Shown in pieces: positions 1 to 6,553 of a stretch of 8,955 bases of DNA. The notes beneath the pieces were generated by a model. The model was given only the letters and a program-made list of their open reading frames with translations, was not told the DNA's origin and did not search any database. Origin of the DNA: Bacillota bacterium (GTDB lineage Bacteria > Bacillota > Dethiobacteria > DTU022); the NCBI GenBank assembly GCA_012510305.1, contig JAAZIE010000102.1, positions 1 through 8,955 of the forward strand, in the 5' to 3' direction. Made by a program: the position numbers and the translations under genes. The number at the start of each line of letters is the position of its first letter. The stretch's first letter is position 1.

Positions 1-1081
1 GGATAAATGCCGCCCAGAGGAGGGCGAAGGGCAGGATCATCACTGCACCGGCATAGGGTGCAAAGAAAAGCGGTTTAAAAAAGATGAGCATCTGAAATAC
101 GTTTTTGGCCACATGAACCCCCAGGGTCGTCCAGATCACCGCCATCGGCAGGACCAGCGGCCGGTAGTCCCGCAGGCCCATGACCTGGGCCAGCCCCTTT
201 GCGCCGCAGTAAAGGTAGACCGCCACCTCCACGAAGAGGCCGAAACCCCAGGAGAGGATCGCCAGGGCCTCCACCCTCTCCACAAATTCGCTGAGCGCCA
301 CAACCCGGACTACGCTGAAAAAGGGGTAAACCAATCTTTGTGCAGGCTTCGGCCCGATGATCGCCGTGGTGATCAGAACGATGGGGATGAGGACGGCGCT
401 GGCTCCGGCCAGGGCCGCCAGGGCGCTTTTTAAAGCCCTTTTGGGCTCGTTAACCGCGGGTACGAGCATGGTCAAAACCAAAAATTGCGACGTCACCGCC
501 ACCGGGGTCACCGCCCCCCTCAGGACGGGGCCCCAGCCCCGGGAAAAAACGGGTTCGAGGTTGAAAAGCATATTATCCAAAAGAGGCAGCGGTAACAGCA
601 GGGTGCCGACGATCATCAAAAGGTAAATCGGGAAGAGCAGGTCGGCGGCTCTGCCGATGACCTCGATCCCGGCATAGGCCGCGGCGGCCGAGGCGATCAC
701 CATGGTGGCGATCAAAAATACCGCCGGCGTCTCCGTGAGAAAGCCGGTAATGAGCATATCGGCATAAATGCGCACCTCCGTTGCCGCTATGTGCAGTAAG
801 ATCCACAGGATCACCAGGGCCAGGGCTTTTCCCGGCCAGCGGCCGAGCAGCTTTTCGCTGTACTGGGCCAGGGTTAAATCCGGGAAGCGGGTGCCCAGGC
901 CGCCAAAGAAAATCAGCAGCAGCGCCGCCGGGAAGAATTGGATAACTGCAGAGATCCAAGCGTCCTGGTAAGCATCGGCGGTAGTCACCACCGGTAGGAA
1001 AGCGACGGCAATATTGCAGCGGATCATGAAAAGGATGAAAAAAAGCTGGCGGTTGGCGATCTTCTCTTTGGGTATTGTCAG
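1..1081 (-). CDS. gerAB: Spore germination receptor subunit B (GerAB/endospore permease family), partial at left edge
   Basis: Integral inner-membrane subunit of a GerA-type germinant receptor, of the APC-like amino acid permease fold; in this family it is implicated in germinant recognition in the spore inner membrane. Translating the minus strand gives 360 codons before the left edge, against about 365 in B. subtilis GerAB, so only a few residues are missing. Seen: N-terminal NRQLFFILFMI (about 10-20), a series of hydrophobic segments typical of ten-helix permeases, a YPFFSVVRVV segment (about 252-261), then the family-typical ERVEALAILSWGFGLF (about 268-283). No ATG, GTG or TTG lies at the family start in this frame. 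The best start is CTG at 1081, overlapping the gerAA stop as CTGA and about 10 nt after a GGAGGAGG site. The ATG at 1091 is in another frame and encodes no GerAB-like protein. Translationally coupled to gerAA; gerAC is expected further left, off the window. Family very likely; exact start uncertain. Confidence 0.93.
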   Translation of the reverse strand, partial: MTIPKEKIANRQLFFILFMIRCNIAVAFLPVVTTADAYQDAWISAVIQFFPAALLLIFFGGLGTRFPDLTLAQYSEKLLGRWPGKALALVILWILLHIAATEVRIYADMLITGFLTETPAVFLIATMVIASAAAAYAGIEVIGRAADLLFPIYLLMIVGTLLLPLPLLDNMLFNLEPVFSRGWGPVLRGAVTPVAVTSQFLVLTMLVPAVNEPKRALKSALAALAGASAVLIPIVLITTAIIGPKPAQRLVYPFFSVVRVVALSEFVERVEALAILSWGFGLFVEVAVYLYCGAKGLAQVMGLRDYRPLVLPMAVIWTTLGVHVAKNVFQMLIFFKPLFFAPYAGAVMILPFALLWAAFI

Positions 1082-2691
1082 CTGTCTTCATCCTCCTCCC
1101 CCGGATCTTCTCCCGGCTCCGGTTCCTGCCCGGCGGGCTGGCGCAGCGGTTCGCGCCCGCCGGTGAGCTTGGGCCGGCTGCGCATCCCCCACCACCAGGT
1201 TCGAACGACGGAATCCTTTAAGTCGGCTAGAACCAGCGGGGCGAAAGGAGCAAGGTAGGGCATCCCGAAAGAGCGCAGGCTGCAGAGATGAACAATGGCC
1301 AGCAGCAGGGCAAACTGCACTCCAAAAAGGCCGAAAACAGCGCCGAGGATGGTGAAGACAAAACGGAGCAGCCGGAAAGAAGCACCCAGTGAAAAGGCGG
1401 GCGTGGTGAAACCGGCGATGGCGGTGGTCGCTATGATAATGACCACGCCGGGGGAGACCAGGCCGGCGCGGACGGCGGCATCGCCCAGGATCAGGGCGCC
1501 GACGATACTGATCGCCGGCCCGATGGCCGGCGGCAGGCGGAGCCCCGCTTCGCGGAGCATTTCGAAGATCAGATCGAGGAGCAGCATCTCGGCGATTACC
1601 GGGAAGGGAACCCCCTCGCGGGAGCTGCTGATACGCAAAAAAAGATCTGTGGGGAGCAGCTCCTGGTGAAAGGTAACGATGGCGACATAGATGCCCGGCA
1701 AAAGCGTGGATACAAAAAGAGCGGCGTAGCGCAGCATCCGGATAAAGGCGCAGATGGCGGGCACCTCAAAATAGTCGTCAGGGGATTGCATGAGCATGGC
1801 CAGTTCGGTGGGGGCGATCATGGCAAAGGGGGTGCCCTCCACCATGATCGCCACCCGCCCTTCCAGCAGGGCGGCGGTGACCTTGTCCGGCCTCTCGGTG
1901 CGAAAAAGCAGCGGAAAGATGGTGTAGGCGTTGTCTTCAATATAATCTTCAATGTAACCGGTGCCGAGGACGGCGTCGATATCGATCTGCTGCAGCCGGG
2001 AGCGCACTTCGCGGAGCAGCTTTTCCCGGGCCAGGCCTTTAAGGTAGAGGATCACGATCCCCGTGCGGCTTAACCGGCCCAGGGTGATCGTCTCGATCCA
2101 CAGCTGGGGGATAGGCAGGCGCATACGGATAAGTGAAGTATTCACCTGCAGGTTTTCGATAAAGCCGTCGCGCGGCCCCCGCAGCACGGTTTCATTTTTG
2201 GGCTCTTCGACCTGCCTGGTTTTGGGCTGCCGCGTGTCACAGATCAGCGCTTCCGTGCTCCCCTCCAGGAAAACTGCGCCGGCGCCGCGAGAAATTTCGG
2301 AGAACAGGTCGGCGATGTTTTTTACCGTGCTCAGCTGGTCGGAGATGAGCAGCTTCTCCCGGGCCATCTCCAGCCCCCGCCCCTTTTTCAGGGTGATTTT
2401 TAGCCTTGCGGGTTCATGGACCAGGGAGCGGACGATCTCCTCGGAGGATCTTTTATCGGTGAGCCCCTCCAGGTAGATCAAGGCTCCCGGCAGGCTGCCC
2501 GCCTTAAAGCGGCGCACCGTAAGATCATAGCTGTTGCCGCCTGCTTCCCGGATTGCTTTTAGATCGCGTTTAAGGTTGCCGGTGAACATTTCCCGGGCGG
2601 CTTTTTCCTGCAGCGAACTGAGGTCCTCCGCCTCGCCTTGCTCCCGGGTTCTCCGGCCCATGCCCAGTCTCCCTTTTATCCAGTTCAGCAA
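1078..2691 (-). CDS. gerAA: Spore germination receptor subunit A (GerAA family)
   Basis: Membrane subunit A of a GerA-type germinant receptor, which with B and C subunits in the spore inner membrane senses germinants and triggers cation and dipicolinate release. The 537-residue product has the family layout: a large hydrophilic N-terminal domain (about 1-310) and a C-terminal membrane domain with several hydrophobic segments (about 315-470). Family motifs seen: RGPRDGFIENLQVN (171-184), GYIEDYIEDNAYTIFP (245-260), VEGTPFAMIAPTE (284-296), SREGVPFPVIAEMLLLD (357-373), LREAGLRLPPAIGPAIS (379-395) and ALILGDAAV (399-407). The start is TTG at 2691, supported by GAGGGGG 7 nt upstream; an internal ATG (codon 11) has no such site. 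The last 20 or so residues are Pro/Glu/Asp-rich (ending GEEDEDS) and their codons double as the gerAB ribosome binding site. First gene of its operon, divergent from nagB. In Bacillus such operons are made in the forespore under sigma-G; no convincing sigma-G promoter was found here. Confidence 0.96.
   Translation of the reverse strand: MLNWIKGRLGMGRRTREQGEAEDLSSLQEKAAREMFTGNLKRDLKAIREAGGNSYDLTVRRFKAGSLPGALIYLEGLTDKRSSEEIVRSLVHEPARLKITLKKGRGLEMAREKLLISDQLSTVKNIADLFSEISRGAGAVFLEGSTEALICDTRQPKTRQVEEPKNETVLRGPRDGFIENLQVNTSLIRMRLPIPQLWIETITLGRLSRTGIVILYLKGLAREKLLREVRSRLQQIDIDAVLGTGYIEDYIEDNAYTIFPLLFRTERPDKVTAALLEGRVAIMVEGTPFAMIAPTELAMLMQSPDDYFEVPAICAFIRMLRYAALFVSTLLPGIYVAIVTFHQELLPTDLFLRISSSREGVPFPVIAEMLLLDLIFEMLREAGLRLPPAIGPAISIVGALILGDAAVRAGLVSPGVVIIIATTAIAGFTTPAFSLGASFRLLRFVFTILGAVFGLFGVQFALLLAIVHLCSLRSFGMPYLAPFAPLVLADLKDSVVRTWWWGMRSRPKLTGGREPLRQPAGQEPEPGEDPGEEDEDS
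1092..1102 (-). promoter_or_regulatory. Ribosome binding site of gerAB, embedded in the gerAA tail
   Basis: The minus strand reads GGGGGAGGAGG here, inside codons for the acidic end of GerAA. It ends 10 nt before the CTG at 1081 and touches the out-of-frame ATG at 1091 with no spacing. The spacing therefore favours CTG as the gerAB start. Confidence 0.6.
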
Positions 2692-2698
2692 AAGCAGT

Positions 2699-2705
2699 CC
2701 CCCTC
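2699..2705 (-). promoter_or_regulatory. Ribosome binding site deciding the TTG start of gerAA
   Basis: The minus strand has GAGGGGG ending 7 nt before TTG 2691. This good match and spacing make TTG the likely initiator rather than the downstream in-frame ATG. Confidence 0.65.
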
Positions 2706-2732
2706 GCTTTATAGCTTCCTGCTTAATTAAAA

Positions 2733-2739
2733 TAATATG
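2733..2739 (-). promoter_or_regulatory. Weak candidate forespore (sigma-G-like) -10 element for gerA
   Basis: The minus strand reads CATATTA, similar to the CATA-type -10 boxes of sporulation sigma factors and about 41 nt before the gerAA start. The nearest -35-like hexamer, TGAACC (2753-2758), is only 13 nt away instead of about 17-18, so the assignment is weak. The region 2692-2859 otherwise holds only A/T-rich sequence between the divergent genes. Confidence 0.2.
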
Positions 2740-2842
2740 TAAATAAAAAACCGGTTCAGGGGAAAATGGCTGTCAAAGTAAAGGACAAAATGTTAAACTA
2801 TTTTACAAGGGAAGACAGTTGCATCCGGCGAATTACGCGCCT

Positions 2843-2851
2843 GAGAGGGGG
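2843..2851 (+). promoter_or_regulatory. Ribosome binding site of nagB
   Basis: GAGAGGGGG ends 8 nt before the ATG at 2860 and fixes this as the start. Confidence 0.65.
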
Positions 2852-2859
2852 CGGTTGCA

Positions 2860-3594
2860 ATGAAAATAGTGGTGCTGCAAGATTACAGCTCTTTAAGTAA
2901 ACATGCTGCCGCGCTGGTCAGCGAATTCATTCAGAGAAGGCCGGCGGCAGTGCTGGGGCTGGCCACCGGTTCCACTCCGCTGGGCCTTTACCGCGAGCTG
3001 GCGGGGATGGTGCGGCGGGGCCGGGTTGATTTTGGCAGGGTCACCACCTTCAACCTCGATGAATATTACCCCATTTCGAGAACAAATCCACAGAGTTACT
3101 ATTGCTACATGCGCCGGCACTTTTGGGGCCCCCTGGGGATTGCTCCCGGCAGGGCTCATATCCCCGACGGTAACCCCGCTGATGCAGCCGCCGCCTGCCG
3201 TGATTACGAATTGAAGATACGGCGGGCCGGCGGGATGGACCTGCAAGTTTTGGGGATCGGGATCAACGGCCATATCGGTTTTAACGAACCCGGGCCCCGG
3301 CTCACTGCCGAAACTCATCTCGCCTCCCTGTCGCCGGAGACCATCTCCGCCAACAGCAGGCATTTTGAAAAGGCCGCCGATGTTCCCCGCAGCGCTATCA
3401 CCATGGGCTTGGGGACGATCATGAGAGCCCGCGAAGTACTACTTTTGGCATCGGGGAAAAGCAAGGCCCGGGCGATTGGAGAAACAATCAGGGGCGGGCT
3501 GACGACCGCGGTGCCGGCCTCGCTGCTGCAGGCTCATCCCCGGGTTACGGTGATGCTGGACCGGGAAGCGGCTCTTTGTCTTCGCCGGGGATAA
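2860..3594 (+). CDS. nagB: Glucosamine-6-phosphate deaminase
   Basis: Cytosolic NagB/GamA-type enzyme that converts D-glucosamine 6-phosphate and water to fructose 6-phosphate and ammonia, the step that brings amino sugars into glycolysis. The 244-residue length matches the compact Firmicute form (B. subtilis about 242). Seen: phosphate-binding loop GLATGSTPLGLY (33-44), TFNLDEYY with catalytic base Asp67 (E. coli Asp72), and LGIGINGHIGFNEPG carrying His138 and Glu143 (E. coli His143 and Glu148). Residue 136 is Asn where E. coli has Asp141; as I recall, Asn is common in Firmicute NagB, so this is not read as a defect. ATG start with GAGAGGGGG 8 nt upstream. It stands alone: no nagA beside it, gerA divergent on the left and a terminator on the right. 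This may suit salvage of cortex or cell-wall amino sugars during germination or sporulation, which is inference. Confidence 0.96.
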   Translation: MKIVVLQDYSSLSKHAAALVSEFIQRRPAAVLGLATGSTPLGLYRELAGMVRRGRVDFGRVTTFNLDEYYPISRTNPQSYYCYMRRHFWGPLGIAPGRAHIPDGNPADAAAACRDYELKIRRAGGMDLQVLGIGINGHIGFNEPGPRLTAETHLASLSPETISANSRHFEKAADVPRSAITMGLGTIMRAREVLLLASGKSKARAIGETIRGGLTTAVPASLLQAHPRVTVMLDREAALCLRRG

Positions 3595-3620
3595 ATCAAT
3601 TTACAATTCAGTGCTGCTGC

Positions 3621-3660
3621 TATGGCCCGGCCGGTTGGAGCCGGGCCATACTGTTTGTGT
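3621..3660 (+). terminator. Rho-independent terminator of nagB
   Basis: A perfect 11-bp stem, TATGGCCCGGC (3621-3631) pairing with GCCGGGCCATA (3640-3650), has an 8-nt loop and is followed by the T-rich CTGTTTGTGTTT. It lies 27 nt after the nagB stop, so nagB and the LysM gene are separate transcription units. Confidence 0.88.
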
Positions 3661-3674
3661 TTCATAATTGATTA

Positions 3675-3701
3675 ACCGATTGATCGGCGGTGCATATAAT
3701 A
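3675..3701 (+). promoter_or_regulatory. Candidate sigma-K-type sporulation promoter of the LysM gene
   Basis: AC (3675-3676) is followed after exactly 16 nt by CATATAATA (3693-3701). This fits the B. subtilis sigma-K pattern AC-N16/17-CATANNNTA at every defined position. Transcription would start near 3709, about 77 nt before the LysM ATG. A sigma-E reading is weaker because no matching -35 lies at the right spacing. A sigma-A reading of the TATAAT within it lacks a TTGACA-like hexamer. Late mother-cell expression fits a coat-type protein lacking a signal peptide. Confidence 0.55.
3676..3687. repeat. Small dyad inside the sigma-K-type promoter
   Basis: CCGAT (3676-3680) and ATCGG (3683-3687) form a perfect 5-bp inverted repeat with a 2-nt centre, located in the promoter spacer and touching the -35 AC. 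It could be an operator for a sporulation regulator or a chance dyad. Confidence 0.3.
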
Positions 3702-3703
3702 AA

Positions 3704-3740
3704 GCGGGTGAGAGAAGTTACCATTATTTCTGCAACCCGC
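3704..3740 (+). other. Possible 5'-UTR hairpin of the LysM transcript
   Basis: GCGGGT (3704-3709) can pair with ACCCGC (3735-3740) over a 25-nt loop, just at and after the predicted transcription start. The stem is only 6 bp, so a role in mRNA stability is speculative. Confidence 0.25.
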
Positions 3741-3770
3741 CGTTTAATTTTTTATTCATTTCAATATTGA

Positions 3771-3778
3771 AAGGAGGT
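3771..3778 (+). promoter_or_regulatory. Strong ribosome binding site of the LysM gene
   Basis: AAGGAGGT, a near-perfect complement to the 16S rRNA tail, lies 7 nt before ATG 3786. This suggests high-level translation, as for structural proteins. Confidence 0.75.
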
Positions 3779-3785
3779 TTATTTC

Positions 3786-4865
3786 ATGGTCAGACATTAC
3801 CGCAGTTCCGGCACACCCGGTGATTACGAGGCTTTTTCGCTTTCCGGGAAGGGGAAGAAAGGGGGCCGCGTACCCGGGCACTGCCCACCCGGTTTTCAGG
3901 GACGCTATACGGTAGTTTCCGGCGATACCATGTATTTTATTGCCCAGCGTTTTGGGGTGAGCCTGGAAGCTTTGATCGCGGCAAACCCGCAGATATCCGA
4001 TCCCAACCTCATTTACCCCGGCGATCAGCTCTGCGTGCCCGGAGGCCCCTCCGGCGGCCGCGTCCCCAAGCACTGCCCGCCCGGTTTCCAGGCGCGTTAC
4101 ACCGTTACTTCCGGCGATACCATCTATTTTATTGCCCAGCGGTTTGGGGTTTCCCTTGATGCCCTTATTGCCGCCAACCCGCAGATCACCGATCCCAGCG
4201 TCATTTTTCCGGGTGATGTGCTCTGTGTCCCCGGCGCAGCGCCGCCCTGCCGTGCCCCGGTGCACTGCCCGCAGGGGTTCAAGGGCCGCTACACCGTTGT
4301 TGCCGGCGATACGATGGATAAAATTGCCCACCGGTACGGGGTTTCTCTCGATGCCCTTGTTTCCGCCAACCCGCAGATCACCGATCCCAGCATGATCTTC
4401 CCCTGTGACGTGCTCTGCGTGCCGGCTGCATCGCCGCCCTATCCGCCGCCCCACCCGCCGCCGACACCACCGGGCCGCGTCCCTGTCTCTTGCCCGCATG
4501 GTTTTAAAGGCCGTTACACAGTTATGGCCGGTGATACGATGGATAAAATTGCTCACCGGTACGGGGTTTCTCTCGATGCTCTTGTTGCCGCCAATCCGCA
4601 GATCACCGATCCCAGCGTGATCTTCCCCTGCGACGTGCTCTGTGTTCCCTGCGCCCAACCGGGACGGATTCCCAAATCCTGTCCTTCCGGGTTCAGGGGG
4701 CAGTACACGGTGCGGGAAGGCGACACCATGTTTGAGCTGGCCCAGCGTTACAGGGTTTCCCTGGAAGCCCTCGTTGCCGCCAATCCGCACATTAGCGATC
4801 CCAAAGCGATCTTTCCCTGCGATGTCCTCTGTGTACCCTGTGCGGTGAAACACAGAGAAAAGTAA
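3786..4865 (+). CDS. Cysteine-rich protein with five LysM repeats, probable spore coat or cortex-surface protein
   Basis: The 359-residue product is almost entirely five LysM domains (about residues 40-84, 104-148, 168-212, 243-287 and 307-351). LysM modules bind N-acetylglucosamine-containing polymers such as peptidoglycan. Each repeat is preceded by a capping motif of the form CPxGFxxxYTV and ends in LCVP. Repeats 1-2 have the usual PGD turn (FPGDVLCVP); repeats 3-5 have PCD (FPCDVLCVP), adding cysteines. There are 16 Cys in all, 11 of them after residue 160. A Pro-rich linker (214-230) separates repeats 3 and 4. The N-terminus is hydrophilic with no signal peptide or membrane segment, and no hydrolase domain is present, so it is not a typical exported autolysin. 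With the sigma-K-type promoter this suggests mother-cell synthesis and assembly onto the forespore, cross-linked by disulfides. Alternatives are a SafA-like morphogenetic factor or a phage/virion-type LysM protein; no phage genes are nearby. LysM identity is certain, spore role inferred. Confidence 0.92.
   Translation: MVRHYRSSGTPGDYEAFSLSGKGKKGGRVPGHCPPGFQGRYTVVSGDTMYFIAQRFGVSLEALIAANPQISDPNLIYPGDQLCVPGGPSGGRVPKHCPPGFQARYTVTSGDTIYFIAQRFGVSLDALIAANPQITDPSVIFPGDVLCVPGAAPPCRAPVHCPQGFKGRYTVVAGDTMDKIAHRYGVSLDALVSANPQITDPSMIFPCDVLCVPAASPPYPPPHPPPTPPGRVPVSCPHGFKGRYTVMAGDTMDKIAHRYGVSLDALVAANPQITDPSVIFPCDVLCVPCAQPGRIPKSCPSGFRGQYTVREGDTMFELAQRYRVSLEALVAANPHISDPKAIFPCDVLCVPCAVKHREK
3903..4838 (+). repeat. 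Five tandem LysM coding repeats
   Basis: The repeat units are 64 codons long, except the step from repeat 3 to 4, which is 75 codons because of the Pro-rich linker. Positions 4308-4417 and 4533-4642 (the cores of repeats 3 and 4) differ at only 6 of 110 bases. That points to a recent duplication or gene conversion, while repeats 1, 2 and 5 have diverged further. Confidence 0.9.
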
Positions 4866-4887
4866 GAGAGACGCCCTTTTTCCGCTC

Positions 4888-4925
4888 ACAGGGCCCCTCC
4901 TCAAGGGGGAGGCCCTGTTTCAATT
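4888..4925 (+). terminator. Terminator hairpin after the LysM gene
   Basis: ACAGGGCC (4888-4895) pairs with GGCCCTGT (4911-4918). The inner bases 4897-4899 and similar C-rich/G-rich positions extend the stem with a mismatch and a wobble, and a T-rich TTTCAATTT follows. It sits between the convergent LysM and thrC genes. On the minus strand the same hairpin lacks a T-run, so service for thrC is doubtful. Confidence 0.65.
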
Positions 4926-4975
4926 TAGGGGCGGTCGATTTGGTCATTGTGCATTCCCGTTCAAAAAAACTGGTC

Positions 4976-6469
4976 TTACAAATTCAGGTGATCCAGCACC
5001 TCTGTGCGCATAGCGCTTCGCTCAATGACGGTATCATGGCGCACCGGCTGGGATGCCAGGTCCAGAAGGGGGGTGGGCAGATCCAGTCCCGTGGTTTTTG
5101 CTAAAAGTGGCGCTATCTCCAGGGCAGTGCGGCCGGCAAACTGCTCCGGCGGCAGCAGCGCATGAGCTACGCTTTCCGCAAACTTAAAGGGACTGGCCGT
5201 GGAGACGATGATCGTTTTGACCCGGTCTCCGGTGGCGGCCCGGTACTTTTCGTAAACAGCCCGGGCCACGGCGGTGTGCGGATCGAGCAGGTAGCGGTGT
5301 TCCCGGTAGGTTTTGCCGATGGCGGCCAGCGTTTCATCATCAGTGGCGTAGTGGGACCAGAATAGGGCGGTGAGCGTTTTCTGAAGCGCGGCGTTCAGCC
5401 GGTAAGAACCGTTTTCCAAAAGCCGGTTCATCCACGCTCTGATCCTGGAGGGGTCACGCCCTCCCAGTTCGAAGAGCAGCCTTTCCAGGTTGCTCGATAC
5501 CAGGATATCCATGGAGGGAGAGAGGGTGCGGAAAAAGGGGCGGTTTCGGTTGTAGCGGCCTTCCCGAAAAAAGTCGGTGAGGACATGATTACGGTTTGCG
5601 GCGCAGATAAGCCGGTGGACCGGCAGCCCCATCCGGGAGGCATAGAACCCGGCCAGGATATTGCCGAAATTACCGGTGGGGACGACAAAATTGACTTTCT
5701 CACCGGGTTTTAGCTCTCCGCTGCGGCGCAGATCCAGGTAAGCTGAGAAATAGTAGACCATTTGGGGCAGCAGGCGGCCCCAGTTGATCGAGTTGGCCGA
5801 GGAGAATTTCAGTCCCCGGGAGCTCATTTTATGTTTTAGGGAGCCCTCGGCAAGCAGCTCTTTGACGCCGGCCTGGGTATGGTCGAAGTTGCCGCGCACG
5901 GCGACGACATGGACGTTTTTCCCCTTTTGCGTAATCATCTGCCTTCGCTGTATCTCGCTGACCCCCTCAAGAGGGTAAAAAACAATCACTTTTGTACCGG
6001 GCACATCGCTAAACCCTTCCAGGGCAGCTTTGCCGGTATCTCCCGAGGTGGCGGTAAGGATAACTGCAGTGGTCTCCTCTCCTGTTTTTTCTGCAGATTT
6101 CCGCAAAAGGTGCGGCAAAAATTGCAGCGCCAGATCCTTGAAAGCGCAGGTGGGGCCGTGCCACAGCTCCAGAAAGTAAAGACTGTCCGTAAGCCGGTGG
6201 AGCGGGGCAATATCCGGGTGGTCAAAGCTCGTTCCCCCGTAAGCCTCCTGGACCAGCGATTCAACCTCGGCTTTGGAGAACTGCTTCAAAAAAGGATGGA
6301 TAATCGCGGCGGCCAGTGCAGTGTAGCTCATGCCGGCCAGATCTTTTAAAGGGACCGGCGGCCAGGGGCCGGCGGGGATAAAAAGACCGCCGTCAGGGGC
6401 CAGCCCCGTCATGATTACCTCGGCGGCGGTATAGAGTTTATCAATACCCCGGGTGCTGTAGTAGTCCAC
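4976..6469 (-). CDS. thrC: Threonine synthase
   Basis: PLP-dependent enzyme that converts O-phospho-L-homoserine and water to L-threonine and phosphate, the last step of threonine biosynthesis in the cytosol. The 497-residue product is of the long threonine synthase type (as in E. coli, yeast and many Clostridia), with the typical N-terminus YYSTRG (3-8) and ending at a TAA after HLNL. Seen: the PLP-lysine motif GPTCAFKDLALQ with Lys111, the SGDTGKAALEG segment (142-152), the phosphate-binding PTGNFGN (264-270), and the C-terminal STASPFKFAESV. The start is GTG at 6469, supported by GGGAGG 9 nt upstream and by the position of the YYSTRG motif. No hom or thrB lies beside it, so it is an isolated biosynthetic gene here. 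It converges on the LysM gene and diverges from the kinase. No T-box or classical threonine attenuator was found upstream. Confidence 0.97.
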   Translation of the reverse strand: MDYYSTRGIDKLYTAAEVIMTGLAPDGGLFIPAGPWPPVPLKDLAGMSYTALAAAIIHPFLKQFSKAEVESLVQEAYGGTSFDHPDIAPLHRLTDSLYFLELWHGPTCAFKDLALQFLPHLLRKSAEKTGEETTAVILTATSGDTGKAALEGFSDVPGTKVIVFYPLEGVSEIQRRQMITQKGKNVHVVAVRGNFDHTQAGVKELLAEGSLKHKMSSRGLKFSSANSINWGRLLPQMVYYFSAYLDLRRSGELKPGEKVNFVVPTGNFGNILAGFYASRMGLPVHRLICAANRNHVLTDFFREGRYNRNRPFFRTLSPSMDILVSSNLERLLFELGGRDPSRIRAWMNRLLENGSYRLNAALQKTLTALFWSHYATDDETLAAIGKTYREHRYLLDPHTAVARAVYEKYRAATGDRVKTIIVSTASPFKFAESVAHALLPPEQFAGRTALEIAPLLAKTTGLDLPTPLLDLASQPVRHDTVIERSAMRTEVLDHLNL

Positions 6470-6478
6470 CTGATCAAG

Positions 6479-6484
6479 CCTCCC
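6479..6484 (-). promoter_or_regulatory. Ribosome binding site deciding the GTG start of thrC
   Basis: GGGAGG on the minus strand ends 9 nt before GTG 6469, supporting this non-ATG start. Confidence 0.65.
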
Positions 6485-6553
6485 AGCAGCTTTAAGATTT
6501 TGTACAGCCTGCGATCATATTATTTGTTCGCGAAATCGGGGCATACTCCTTTT

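Noticed and set aside
573..1091. 172-codon minus-strand frame from ATG 1091
   Set aside because: It is Arg/Pro/Gly-rich with no family features, while the overlapping frame from CTG 1081 encodes a complete GerAB-like permease.
2771..2799. TGTCAA-N17-TAAACT as a sigma-A promoter for nagB
   Set aside because: The spacing is right, but the -35 matches the consensus poorly and the -10 is only partial. It is too weak to annotate.
2995..3144. Asn in place of Asp at position 136 in the NagB active-site motif
   Set aside because: From family knowledge, Firmicute NagB proteins commonly have NGH here and are active, so it is not a sign of loss of function. The other catalytic residues (Asp67, His138, Glu143) are intact.
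3756..4904. Long antisense open frame (382 codons) across the LysM gene with its own repeated motifs
   Set aside because: Its repeats mirror the sense LysM repeats, it has no ribosome binding site, and it overlaps the terminator and promoter regions. It arises from codon bias in a repetitive G+C-rich gene.
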